From contig JADJOY010000017.1 in NCBI GenBank assembly GCA_016713535.1, forward strand, positions 148,668 to 212,667: a DNA stretch of 64,000 nucleotides, given 5' to 3'. Below, in pieces: positions 48,616 through 58,107 of the stretch; the stretch's first letter is position 1, and each line of letters starts with the position of its first letter. The notes under the pieces are model-generated. The model ran no database searches and had not been told where the DNA came from. It saw only the letters and a program-made list of their open reading frames with translations. A program made the position numbers and the translations under genes. Origin of the DNA: JADJOY01 sp016713535 [NCBI: Deltaproteobacteria bacterium]. Lineage in GTDB: Bacteria > JADJOY01.

Positions 48616-50137
48616 ATGCCGCGTCCCGCCCGCGCGTCCGCTCGCCTCCTCGGCGCCGCGCTGCTGACACTCGCGTGCGCCGCGGCGAGCGGCTGCCCCG
48701 CGCGCGCGGCCCGCGCCGGCCACGGCGGCGAGCGACGCTCGGATCGCAACGTCCCCCGGCGCGCCGATCACCCCGACCACCCCCGCCGCTGCGCGCGGCG
48801 ATCGCCCCGACATCGTGCTCGTCACCATCGACGCGCTGCGCGCCGACCACGTGAGCGCGCTCGGCTACGGCCGGCCCACCACGCCCAACCTCGCGCGCTT
48901 CGCTGCGCGCGGCGCGGTCTTCACCGCCGCCCACGCCAATGGCGGCTGGACACTGCCCGGCATCGGCTCGCTGCTCACCGGGCTCAGGCCGCCGGCACAC
49001 CGCATCGACGGGCCGAGCTTCACGATCCCGGCGGCCCTGCGCGCGCTGCCGGCGATCCTGAAGGAGCACGGCTACCGGGTGCCCGGCTTCCTCGACTGGT
49101 ACCAGGAGCGCGGCTTCGGCTTCGAGGCCGTCGAGTCGCCCTACCGGATGCCGTACGTCGGCGAGGCGCGCGCCAAGAGCGAGCTCGCGCTGCGCTGGCT
49201 CGACGAGCACCGGGGCGAGCCGTCCTTCGTGTGGCTTCACCAGGTGGTCGTGCATCTGCCGTACGAGCCGTCGGCGGAGAGCGTGGCACTCTTCGCCGAT
49301 CCCGCGAGCGAGAGCGACCCCGCGGCGGCCGGCTTCGACGGCAGCCGCGCCATGGCGATCGACCTCGCCTCGGGCGCGCGCACCGCCACCGCGGCGGGCG
49401 CCGCGCGCGTGGCCGCTCGCTACGACGCGTGCGTGCGCGACGCCGACGCCGCGCTCGGCGTCCTCCTCGACGGCCTCGACGCGCGCGACGCGTGGTCGCA
49501 CACGATCGTGATCGTCACCGCCGACCACGGCGACGAGCTCCTCGACCGCGGCCGCGCCGGCCACGCGTGGTGGACCTACCACGGCAGCCTCCACGAGGAG
49601 ATCCTCCACGTGCCGCTCTTCGTGTGGGCGCCCGGCGTCGCGCCGCGCACCGTCGACACCCTCGTCGAGCAGGCCGACGTGGCGCCCACACTGCTCGAGC
49701 TCGCGGGCCTCGGCGCCCCCGAGGTCGCGGCGCCGGAGGCCTTCGAGGGCCGCTCGCTGGCGCCGCTGCTCGCCGGCCGCCCGCTGCCGCCGCGCCCCGC
49801 GTTCGCCGAGTCGACACCCGCCGGCTTCTACGTCGAGCCCGAGATCCTGGGCGACCTGCGGTTGCGCTCGGTGATCGACGGTCCCTGGAAGCTCTTGGTG
49901 TCGCAAGGCGCGCTCGGCGTGAAGAAGGAGCTCTTCCGGCTCGATCGCGATCCCGGCGAGCACCACGACCTCGCCGCCACCGAGCCGGCGCAGGTCGAGC
50001 GCCTGACGCGGCTGCTCGGTGACTGGCTCCTCGACGCGCGGCGTCGCTCCTTCGCGCTGCGCCGCGCTACGCTGCGGCCCGGCGCCGAGGCCCCGCTCGG
50101 CGCGATCCTCGACTCGCGCCAATGGCTGGATCCGTGA
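48616..50137 (+). CDS. Sulfatase-fold lipoprotein, frame-shifted near the N terminus
   Basis: About 507 codons. The first frame gives a lipoprotein signal ('LLGAALLTLACAAASGC'). The enzyme proper continues in the next frame from somewhere between 48668 and 48760 ('RPDIVLVTIDALRADHVSALGYG'), with a C5 run at 48753-48757 as a likely slip site. Metal ligands are in 'TIDALRADH', and 'VTADHGDELLDRG' near codon 300. The nucleophile position reads 'GGWTLPGIGSLLTG', that is Thr, not the Cys/Ser that forms formylglycine in true sulfatases. It may therefore be a phosphotransferase or phosphodiesterase like LtaS. It heads an operon with TPR, propeller and a second such enzyme. Confidence 0.8.
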
Positions 50138-52396
50138 CCGCGGCCCGACGCCTGCGCGCCGCGCGCCTCGCCGGGGCGGCGGTGGCACTGCTCGGCGCGC
50201 TCGCGGGCCGCGCCGCGGCCGAGGACGCCAACAGCTCGGGCGTGCTCGGTCTGGTCCACCGCCTCGCGCTGCGCGGCGACACCGCGGCGCTCGAGCGCAT
50301 GCTGTCGGGCAGCACCACCGGCGGCGTCGTCGATCCGACGCTGCGCGCGCGCATCCTCGCCGAGCTCGGCCGCTACGACGACGCGGTCGCCGAGTACCGC
50401 CGCGCCCTCGAGGCCTCTCCGCGCGACGCCGACGCGCTCTTCGGCTGGGCCGACGTCGAGCTGCGCCGCGGCCACCCCGAGGTGGCGCGCGAGTGCATGG
50501 GCGAGGTGTGGCGGGGCACCGCCGCGCCGCCGCTCAAGGCCGAGGCGGTGCGGCGCCAGCTCGCGCTGGTCGCCGCGGACGCGAGCTTCGACACCGTCGA
50601 CTGGGGCGCCGCGATCGGCTCGATCGACGACCCCGACCTCGCGTGGCGCCTGCTCGACGCGCTGGTCGAAGCGGCCGATCGCGAGGGCGAGCTCTTCCAG
50701 GTCGAGCAGGCGACCAGCCGCGCCCTCGGCGGCGCGCAGCTCTCCCTCGGGCCGGCGCTGGTGCTGACCGAGATCGCGCTGCGCGTCGGCGACCTCGACC
50801 GCGCCGCGGCGAACGTGGCCGAGCTCGAGCGCGGCGCCTCGGCCAGGACCGGCTCGGTGCGCGCACTGGCCGGCGAGGTCGCCCTCGAGCGCGGCCAGGC
50901 CGCGGAGGCGGTGCGCGCCTTCGGCGAGGCGCGCACCCTCATGCCGGGGTGGACACGCATGCTCGAGAAGCGCGCCAACGCCGCGCGCGTCGCCGGCGAC
51001 GCCCGGACCGCCGAGGCGGACCTGCGCGCGCTCGCCGCGGAGGCCATCGCCCTCGACGTCCGCGATCGCGCGCGCGCCACCCTCGTCGAGGTGCTGCTCG
51101 AGCGGCAGCGCTTCGCCGACGCGGCGCGGGTGTACGTGGAGGCGGTCGCCGGCCGCGGCCCCGAGCGGCGTGGCGCCTCGCTCGACGCGTTCGTCGCGCG
51201 GGTCGCCGATCCCGCGCGCGCCCGGCCCGCGGTGAGCGGCGCGAGCGTGGCGAGCGCGGCGATGGGCGAGCTGCATCGGCTCGCGGCGGAGCTCGCGGCG
51301 CGCGCCGGCGACGAGGCCAACACCCTGCGCGAGCTCGAGCTCGCGATCGACGTCGGCGCCGGCGGATCCCGAGATCCTCGAGCGCCTCGCCCTCGCCGAG
51401 CGCCAGGCCGGCCGCCTCGATCGCGCCATCGTTCACTACCGCGCGTGGTCCGAGCACGAGCCGCGCCGCGCCGCGCCGCTCACCGGCTGGGTGGCGGCGC
51501 TACGCCAGTCGGGCCAGCTCGAGCAGGCGCTCGAGACCGGCCGCACTCCGAGTCGCGCGCGCCCCGCCGACCCGGACGCGTGGGCGCTCACCGGCACCGT
51601 GCTCGGTCTCGCCGGCTTCACCCGCGAGGCGTGCGAGGCACTCGGCCAGGCGCACCAGTTGGCACCCGATCGCGCCTCGTTCACGTTCGACCTCGCGGTG
51701 TGCCTCGAGGACCTCGCGGGCGGGGCTCGCCCGATCGCGATGCTCGAGCGGCTCCTCGCCGCCGGCTCGGGCGGTGCGCCGTGGCAGCGCGTGAAGGTCC
51801 TCGAGCGGCTGCGCGGCGCCTACACCGCGCGCGACCGCCGCGCGGCGTGGAGCGCGCGCGTCGCGGCGCTCGCCGCCGAGCCGTCGACGGTCGATCGCGC
51901 CGGGCTGCTGCTCGACGCCGCGTCGCTGCTCGCGCGCTCGAACGACCTCGGCGAGGCGAGCGGCTTCTACGACAAGGTCGTGGGCGGCTTCCCCGGTGAC
52001 CCGCGCTGGGCCGACGCCGCGCTGGCGCTCGCCGACGTCGAGGCCGAGCGCGGCCGCGCGCCGCGGGCGCAGGAGCTGTGGCGCGCCGTGGCGGCCCGCC
52101 CCGATCTGCCAGCCGAGCGCGGCGTCACCGCGTCGCTCGCCCTCGGCGAGTCGCTGCGCAGGACCAGCGCCGCGCAGGCGCTCGAGGAGTGGCAGCGCTG
52201 CGCGACCCGCCACGCCGCGGCGGCGCCGGGTGCGCGCTGCAGGCTGGTCCGCGCCAAGGCGCTCGCCGAGGCGGGGCGCGCCGCCGACGCGTCGAGCGAG
52301 CTCGTCGCGCTGCTCGCCAACCCGGCGCGTGACGTCGAGACCACGCGCGCCGCGCTCAGCCTGCTCGCGAGCACGGCGAAGAAGGGGCGCCCGTGA
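50134..52396 (+). CDS. Exported TPR protein, frame-shifted
   Basis: About 754 codons. A signal peptide ('LAGAAVALLGALAGRAAA') is followed by a long TPR array: 'RARILAELGRYDDAVAEYRRALEASPRDADALFGWADVELRRG', 'AGEVALERGQAAEAVRAFGEARTL' and so on. The frame breaks at about 51358-51366 and resumes with 'ADPEILERLALAERQAGRLDRAIVHYRAWSEHEPR', continuing with typical repeats to 52396. A single base restores it. The GTG at 50134 overlaps the sulfatase stop by 4 bases, and the ATG at 50122 is the alternative. It should be a periplasmic scaffold of the sulfatase operon. The fully TPR-like sequence on both sides of the shift argues for a consensus error. Confidence 0.78.
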
Positions 52397-53460
52397 TCCG
52401 ATCGAGCGCGCGCTCGGCGCGGAGCGCGCTCGGCGCGGTCACGCAGCCGCGCCGGCTCACCGGGCGCGCGGCACTCGCCCTGGCACTGGTCTCTGTGGTG
52501 ACGGCGCCGCTCGCCGCCGCGAGCCGCGTGTCCGCGGCCGGCCCCGCCCCCTCCGCGGCGACCGCCGCCGACGCCGCGCCACCCAAGCTCGGCGACGTCC
52601 GCCAGGTCACCGGTGCCCTCGGCTTCCGCTCGCCCACCTTCTCGCTCAAGGGCGACGAGCTCGCGTTCGTGCGCGCCACGTTCCCCGGCGGTCTCTACCG
52701 CATGGGCGTACGCGATCCGGTGCCGGTGCTCGCGATCCCGGGCATCACCGCCGCCGACCCGTGGCGCTTCGGCGCCGAAGGCATGGCGCTGGAAGCGGCG
52801 CCCGAGGTGTGGGGCGACCGCTGGTGGCTCTCGTCCGACGCCTCGGGCCACACCGCCATGCGCTCCGGCGAGGACCTGCCGGTGTGGCGCGGCGCGCGCA
52901 TCCGCGACCACCAGCTCGAGGTCTTCACCCGCGGCGAGTTCACGCGCTGGGACCTGCCGCGCGACCACTGGCGCGAGCCGGCGGTGTCCGACGACGCACG
53001 CTGGATCGCCGTCACCGGCGAGGAGGCGGGGCTGGTGCTGATCGACACCTGGAGCAAGGCGCTTCGCTACCTCGGGCCCGCGGGGCGCGGCAGCTTCTCG
53101 CCGGGGGCGCGCTGGCTGATCTTCGATCGGGTCCCCGACGGCCCGTCCTCGCCGGGCGGCGCCACCGAGGCCGCCGACCTGGTCGCCTACGAGCTCGCGG
53201 CCGATCGAGCCACGGCGCTCACCTCCACGGCCGACCGCGCGGCGAGCGCCGCCCCGAGGTCCTCGCCGGACGGCAAGCACCTCGCGTTCGACGCCGGTGG
53301 CGCCATCTACCTCGCGAGCTTCGAGGCGCCGCGCCGCGCCAGCGATCCGCGCCCCGGCGACGTGCCGGTGCCGGCGGTGCCGTCCGTGCCGACGCCTCAG
53401 TCGAGGACGCGCCCGGCGCTGCCCAAGATCCCCACGCCGCCGCGCCCCGCCACCCCATGA
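52393..53460 (+). CDS. Exported beta-propeller (PD40-like) protein
   Basis: A 355-aa protein with a signal peptide ('ALALALVSVVTAPLAAA') and repeats of the WD40-like PD40 type: 'GFRSPTFSLKGDELAFVRATFPGGLYRMG', 'EPAVSDDARWIAVTGEEAGLVLID', 'GSFSPGARWLIFDRVPDGPSS' and 'APRSSPDGKHLAFDAGGAIYL'. A Pro-rich tail follows from residue 320. It is similar in layout to TolB-type propellers. GTG overlapping the previous stop by 4 bases, and its own stop overlaps the ATG of the membrane sulfatase. It probably binds a protein or polymer partner in the periplasm. No enzyme residues are seen. Confidence 0.75.
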   Translation: MIRSSARSARSALGAVTQPRRLTGRAALALALVSVVTAPLAAASRVSAAGPAPSAATAADAAPPKLGDVRQVTGALGFRSPTFSLKGDELAFVRATFPGGLYRMGVRDPVPVLAIPGITAADPWRFGAEGMALEAAPEVWGDRWWLSSDASGHTAMRSGEDLPVWRGARIRDHQLEVFTRGEFTRWDLPRDHWREPAVSDDARWIAVTGEEAGLVLIDTWSKALRYLGPAGRGSFSPGARWLIFDRVPDGPSSPGGATEAADLVAYELAADRATALTSTADRAASAAPRSSPDGKHLAFDAGGAIYLASFEAPRRASDPRPGDVPVPAVPSVPTPQSRTRPALPKIPTPPRPATP

Positions 53461-55526
53461 GCGCGGACGTTCGGTTCCCCGTGGGCCGGGCCGCGGTGCG
53501 GCTCGGTGCGTTCGCGATCGCGTGGCTCGGCACCCTCGAGGCGCTCGCGGGCGTCACCCTCGAGGTCAAGCTCAAGGGGATGTACCTGGGGCCGGGCGCC
53601 GAGTGGTCGGCGGTGCTCACGCGGCTCGTGGACGTGACGGTGATCTGGAAGAGCGCCGCGCTGCACGCGCTCGCGGGCGGGCTCGCCGCGGGGATCCTGG
53701 GAGCGCTCGTCGATCTGGTCGATCGGGCGCGGGGAGGCCGCGCGCCGGCGCCCGGTGCGCGCGCCGTCGGCGTGCTCGCCGCGGCGCTCGCGGTGCTGGT
53801 GGTCGAATACGGGCTGATCCGCCGCGGCTGGGCCGGCGCGCTCTGGCCCCTCGACGGCATCGGCGCGCTGGACGTGGCGGCGCTCGTGCCGCTCGCGGCG
53901 GGAGCGTGGGCCGTGGCGCAGGTCGCGCGGCGGGCCGCCCTCGCGGTCGCCGGGTCGCGGCTGGGGGCGCGCGCGCTGCCGCTCGCGGAGCGCGCGGGCT
54001 GGGCCACGCTGGCGGTGCTCGCAGTCGCCTCGTTCGTGGTGACCGCGATGGGCAAGCCCGCCGCGACCGGAGGCGGCGACGCGCGCGGGGCGCGCACCGC
54101 CACCCGTCCCCCCGACGTGGTGCTCCTCGTCCTCGACACCGCCCGCGCCGATCGCTTCTCCACCTTCGGCGCCGCGCGGCCGACGAGCCCCGCGCTCACC
54201 GCGCTCGCGGCGCGCGGCACGCTCTACGCCCAGGCGATGAGCACCGCGCCGTGGACACTGCCGTCTCACGGCACGCTCTTCACCGGCGAGCTGCCCCATC
54301 GCCACGGCGCCGACTGGGGGTGGATGCAGCTACGCCCCGAGATGCGCACCCTCGCGGAGAGCTTCCGCGACGCGGGCTACCGCACCGCCGCGTTCACGAA
54401 CAACCCGTGGATCGGTCCGGTCGCGGGGCTCGATCGCGGCTTCGACGAGCTCCACCCGATGTGGCGGCGCCACGGCGGCACGTGGGACCGGCTGCTGCTG
54501 GTGCGCGCCGCGCGGCGCGCCACCGGTGACGATCCCGACGAGGGCGCCGCCGAGACGATCGCCGCCGTCGACCGCTGGCTCGCCAGCGCGAACGACGTCG
54601 GCGGCGGCGGCGGGGACGCCGCCACGCGCCCGGCGTTCCTGTTCGTGAACCTGATGGAGCTCCACGATCCCAACTGGCCGGAGCGCGGCGCCGCGCGCTG
54701 GCTGCCTCCTGGCACCACCCGCGCGCGGCTGCGCGGCCTCAACCAGAACCCGTACCGGTGGTTCGCGCGGCGCGTGACCATGAACGACGCCGACTTCGCG
54801 CTCCTCGCCGACCTCTACGACGCGCAGGTGAGCTACCTCGACGAGCGCGTCGCCGAGCTGGTGCGGGTGCTCGACGAGCGGCGCGGGCTCGGCAACGTGG
54901 TGCTCGCGATCGTCGGCGACCACGGCGAGAACCTCGGCGACCACGGGCTCCTGAGCCACGTGTTCTCGCTCCACCAGAGCCTCGTCCACGTGCCCTTGCT
55001 GGTGGTGGCGCCGGGCCGCGTCGCGGCCGGCGAGACCGTGACGGAGCCGGTGAGCCTGGTCGACGTGGCGCCCACCCTCGAGGGGCTGGCGGCTGTCGCC
55101 GCCGCGGGCGCGCCCGGGCGTCGCGGGCGCAGCCTGATCGCCGAGCCCCCCGCGGCGCGCGCCGAGCGCATCCTCATCGCCGAGCACCCGCCGCCCGGTC
55201 CGATCCTCGACATCCTCCGCAGCAACGACGCGAGCCTCGACCTTTCTCCCTTCGATCGCTCGTGGCTCGCGGCGCGCGAGGGGAACTGGAAGCTGATCGT
55301 GAGCGGCGACGGCGCGCCGCGGCTCTTCGATCTCGGCGCCGATCCGGGCGAGACGCGGGACGTGGCCAGCGACCATCCCGAGGTGGTGGCGCGGCTCGGC
55401 GACGCTCTCGCCGAGGCGCGTGGGCGCATTCCCGTGAGTCGTGGCGGCGCCGCGGCGGGGGCGCCCGCGGGTCAGGCGCTCGACCCGGAGACGGTCGCAC
55501 GGCTCCATGCGCTGGGTTACATGTGA
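53457..55526 (+). CDS. Membrane-anchored sulfatase-fold enzyme with Thr nucleophile
   Basis: A 689-aa protein. The first 200 residues carry about five hydrophobic helices. The catalytic domain follows in the periplasm: 'DVVLLVLDTARADRFSTFG' near residue 220 (first metal Asp), 'STAPWTLPSHGTLFTGELPHRHG' near residue 262, and 'IVGDHGENLGDHGLLSH' near residue 485. The nucleophile position is the Thr of W-T-L-P-S, as in LtaS-like phosphoglycerol transferases and phosphoethanolamine transferases, not formylglycine. The layout (TM helices plus periplasmic domain) fits a lipid or glycan phosphotransferase. It is the last gene of the four-gene operon. ATG overlapping the propeller gene stop. Confidence 0.82.
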   Translation: MSADVRFPVGRAAVRLGAFAIAWLGTLEALAGVTLEVKLKGMYLGPGAEWSAVLTRLVDVTVIWKSAALHALAGGLAAGILGALVDLVDRARGGRAPAPGARAVGVLAAALAVLVVEYGLIRRGWAGALWPLDGIGALDVAALVPLAAGAWAVAQVARRAALAVAGSRLGARALPLAERAGWATLAVLAVASFVVTAMGKPAATGGGDARGARTATRPPDVVLLVLDTARADRFSTFGAARPTSPALTALAARGTLYAQAMSTAPWTLPSHGTLFTGELPHRHGADWGWMQLRPEMRTLAESFRDAGYRTAAFTNNPWIGPVAGLDRGFDELHPMWRRHGGTWDRLLLVRAARRATGDDPDEGAAETIAAVDRWLASANDVGGGGGDAATRPAFLFVNLMELHDPNWPERGAARWLPPGTTRARLRGLNQNPYRWFARRVTMNDADFALLADLYDAQVSYLDERVAELVRVLDERRGLGNVVLAIVGDHGENLGDHGLLSHVFSLHQSLVHVPLLVVAPGRVAAGETVTEPVSLVDVAPTLEGLAAVAAAGAPGRRGRSLIAEPPAARAERILIAEHPPPGPILDILRSNDASLDLSPFDRSWLAAREGNWKLIVSGDGAPRLFDLGADPGETRDVASDHPEVVARLGDALAEARGRIPVSRGGAAAGAPAGQALDPETVARLHALGYM

Positions 55527-55575
55527 TAGAGAGTCACGAATCGGAGCGCCCGAAACCCGGGTCCGAGCCTGCCCG

Positions 55576-56751
55576 ATGGCCGTCGCCGCCACCCGTCAGC
55601 CCCTGAGCCGCACTCCAGCCGAGCCGCGCGCGCGGATTCTCCTCGCCGACGACGAGGTGCAGCTCGCGCGGAACTTGAGGCTCTTGCTCGAGCGCGACGG
55701 CTACCGCGTCGAGACCGTCTCGAGCGGCGACGAGGCCATCGAGCGCCTCGCCAAGAACAGCTACGACCTGCTCATCACGGACCTGATCATGCCGGGCACC
55801 GACGGCGCCCAGCTCATGGTCCACGTCAACCGCGAGTACCCGGCCACGCCTGTGATCGTGATCACCGGCTACGGCTCGATGGAGTCGGCGGTCGCCGCGA
55901 TCCGCCAGGGAGCCTACGACTACCTCACCAAGCCCTTCGATTACGAGATCATGAAGATCACGATCGAGAAGGCGCTGGAGCGGCAGCGGCTCAAGGCGGA
56001 GCTCTCGAAGTACACCGAGCAGCTCGAGGAGAAGGTCCTCGACCGCACCCGCGAGATCGAGGAGATGCAGGTGCGGCTGATGCGCTTCGAGCGCCTCGCC
56101 GCGGTCGGCGAGCTGGTCAGCGTGATCGCCCACGAGGTGCGCAACCCGCTGGTGGCGATCGGCGGCTTCGCGCGCCGGCTCAAGAAGGGCGCCAGCGACG
56201 CCGTCGAGACCGCCAAGCTCGCGGCGATCATCGTCGAGGAGGTCGACCGCCTCGAGAAAATCCTGAAGTCGATGCTGGATTTCGCGAAGTCGTCGCGGCC
56301 GACACTCAGGCCGGAGGACCCCACCCGGCTGGTGGCGAAGAGCCTGGTGCTCTTCGAGGGCGAGATCAAACGCGCCGGTGTCGAGCTCAAGGTCGAGTTC
56401 GAGCCCAACCTCCCCGAGGTCATGCTCGACGGCGATCAGATCCGCGGCGTGATCCTCAACCTGGTGCTCAACGCCGTGCAGGCCATGCCGCGCGGCGGGC
56501 GGCTCACGATCCGCACCACGCGCAGCGGCGACGGCGCGGCGATCGAGGTCGAGGACACCGGGCTCGGCATCACCGAGGACAAGCTCGCGCACCTCTTCGA
56601 CCCTTTCTTCACCACCAAGCCCACCGGCACCGGGCTCGGCCTCGCGATCGCGCAGAAGACCATCCACGGCCACGGCGGACGGCTGGAGGTCTCGAGCCAG
56701 GTGGGGAGGGGCTCGCTGTTCAAGATCGTCCTCCCCGCGATGGCGCGCTGA
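55576..56751 (+). CDS. Receiver-histidine kinase hybrid (cytoplasmic)
   Basis: A 391-aa protein with no TM helix. The N-terminal receiver has 'RILLADDEVQLARNL' (Asp25/Asp26), phospho-acceptor Asp69 in 'DLLITDLIMPGTDG', Thr in 'VIVITGYGS' and Lys in 'DYLTKPFD'. A coiled-coil segment ('AELSKYTEQLEEKVLDRTREIEEMQVRL') links to the HisKA domain ('LVSVIAHEVRNPLVAIGGFARRL', His near residue 194) and HATPase boxes 'NLVLNAVQAMPRGG', 'DTGLGITEDKL' and 'GTGLGLAIAQK'. It would receive a phosphoryl group from another kinase and pass or regulate it. It follows the sulfatase operon after 49 bases and may be co-transcribed. Confidence 0.9.
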   Translation: MAVAATRQPLSRTPAEPRARILLADDEVQLARNLRLLLERDGYRVETVSSGDEAIERLAKNSYDLLITDLIMPGTDGAQLMVHVNREYPATPVIVITGYGSMESAVAAIRQGAYDYLTKPFDYEIMKITIEKALERQRLKAELSKYTEQLEEKVLDRTREIEEMQVRLMRFERLAAVGELVSVIAHEVRNPLVAIGGFARRLKKGASDAVETAKLAAIIVEEVDRLEKILKSMLDFAKSSRPTLRPEDPTRLVAKSLVLFEGEIKRAGVELKVEFEPNLPEVMLDGDQIRGVILNLVLNAVQAMPRGGRLTIRTTRSGDGAAIEVEDTGLGITEDKLAHLFDPFFTTKPTGTGLGLAIAQKTIHGHGGRLEVSSQVGRGSLFKIVLPAMAR

Positions 56752-56769
56752 AGCAGCGCGGCGCACGCG

Positions 56770-57803
56770 CCCCGGGAGGGGCACGCGTCCGCGTGCCCGG
56801 CGAAGGGCAGAGGCCCCTGCGTCAGACCGGTGGTGCAGCGAACGACGGGATGGGCGATGTAGCGGCGTTGCGTGTCGGCGGTCGCGCGACGCGCGACCCT
56901 CCGCACCTCGGGAGGGGCACGCGTCCGCGTGCCCGGCGAGAGAGGCCCTGCGTCAGACCGGTGGTACAGCGAACGACGGGATGGGCGATGTAGCGGCGTT
57001 GCGTGTCGGCGGTCGCGCGACGCGCGACCCTCCGCGCCCCGGGAGGGGCACGCGTCCGCGTGCCCGGCGAAGGGCAGAGGCCCCTGCGTCAGACCGGTCG
57101 TACAGCGAACGACGGGATCGGCGATGTAGCGGCGTTGCGTGTCGGCGGTCGCGCGACGCGCGACCCTGTGCGCCCCGGGAGGGGCACGCGTCCGCGTGCC
57201 CGGCGAAGGGCAGAGGCCCCTGCGTCGGGCCGGTGGTACAGCGAACGACGGGATGGGCGATGTAGCGGTGTTGCGTGTCGGCGGTCGCGCGACGCGCGAC
57301 CCTCCGCACCTCGGGAGGGGCAGAGGCCCCTGCGTCAGACCGGTGGTACAGCGAACAGGATGGGCGATGTAGCGGCTTCGGGCGGTCCCGGCGGGGCCGG
57401 CGGTCGCGCGACGCGCGACCTCCGCACCGGGAGGGGCACGCGTCCCCGGGCCCGGGCGGGGGGGAGGCCCCTGCGTCGGGCCGGTCGTGCAGCGAACGAC
57501 GGGATGGGCGATGTAGCGGTGTTGCGTGTCGGCGGTCGCGCGACGCGCGACCCTCCGCACCTCGGGAGGGGCACGCGTCCCTGCGTCAGGCCGGTGGTAC
57601 AGCGAACGACGGGATGGGCGATGTAGCGGCGTTGCGTGTCGGCGGTCGCGCGACGCGCGACCCTCCGCACCTCGGGAGGGGCACGCGTCCGCGTGCCCGG
57701 CGAAGGGCAGAGGCCCCTGCGTCAGACCGGTCGTACAGCGAACGACGGGATCGGCGATGTAGCGGCGTTGCGTGTCGGCGGTCGCGCGACGCGCGACCCT
57801 CCG
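56770..57803. repeat. Array of about eight copies of a ~136-bp hairpin repeat
   Basis: The core GATGTAGCGG recurs at 56856, 56987, 57123, 57259, 57366, 57510, 57620 and 57756. The full unit is 136 bp; shorter or longer intervals (107, 110, 131, 144) reflect internal deletions or additions. Each full unit contains two perfect palindromes: GGTCGCGCG-A-CGCGCGACC and GGGCACGCGTCCGCGTGCCC. As 136 is not a multiple of 3, the open frames across it are not a protein. The array ends just before the 3' end of a small minus-strand gene. The same GGGCACGCG hairpin reappears near 61070, so it is a dispersed family expanded here. Confidence 0.9.
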
Positions 57804-57822
57804 ACGCGATCGACGAGTCCGG

Positions 57823-58017
57823 CTACTTGACCACTCGGAGGTCGGGCTTGTTCATCTCGCGCTCGGAGTCGACGAGGAGCTGATCGAAGTCGACCTCGAG
57901 GTACGCGGTGAGCTTGCAGAGCATGTGACCGAGCAGGTTGACCTGGTACTGCAGCAGGTCGACGGTCTTCTCGAGGTCTTCGGTGGCGCGGGGGCGAACA
58001 CTGCGGACGATGCTCAT
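57823..58017 (-). CDS. Small (64-aa) protein of unknown function
   Basis: A 64-aa hydrophilic protein: 'MSIVRSVRPRATEDLEKTVDLLQYQVNLLGHMLCKLTAYLEVDFDQLLVDSEREMNKPDLRV' in outline, mostly helical, with Leu spacing that could form a short coiled coil in residues 12-40. No family recognised. It is supported by AAGAGG 7 bases before the ATG and by TTGTTG-N17-TATAAT, the best -10 in the window. It lies between the divergent nadA and the repeat array. It may be a small regulator or an assembly protein. Confidence 0.72.
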   Translation of the reverse strand: MSIVRSVRPRATEDLEKTVDLLQYQVNLLGHMLCKLTAYLEVDFDQLLVDSEREMNKPDLRVVK

Positions 58018-58059
58018 GGTGACGCCTCTTCCATCCCTGCAGATGAGCGAAGCGGCGCG

Positions 58060-58088
58060 ATTATAGCGACGCCCCTTCGGGCCAACAA
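58060..58088 (-). promoter_or_regulatory. Near-consensus promoter of the 64-aa protein gene
   Basis: On the minus strand, TTGTTG (58088-58083) and a perfect TATAAT (58065-58060) are 17 bases apart, 43 bases before the ATG. It stands alone as a full-consensus -10 in this GC-rich window, so the small gene is probably highly expressed. Confidence 0.72.
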
Positions 58089-58107
58089 CCGCGATTTTCG
58101 CCGCATT

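Noticed and set aside
56770-57883. Plus-strand open frames across the repeat array, and a CRISPR array
   Set aside because: Unit length is not a multiple of three, frames are repeat translations, there are no unique spacers between identical short repeats, and no cas genes.
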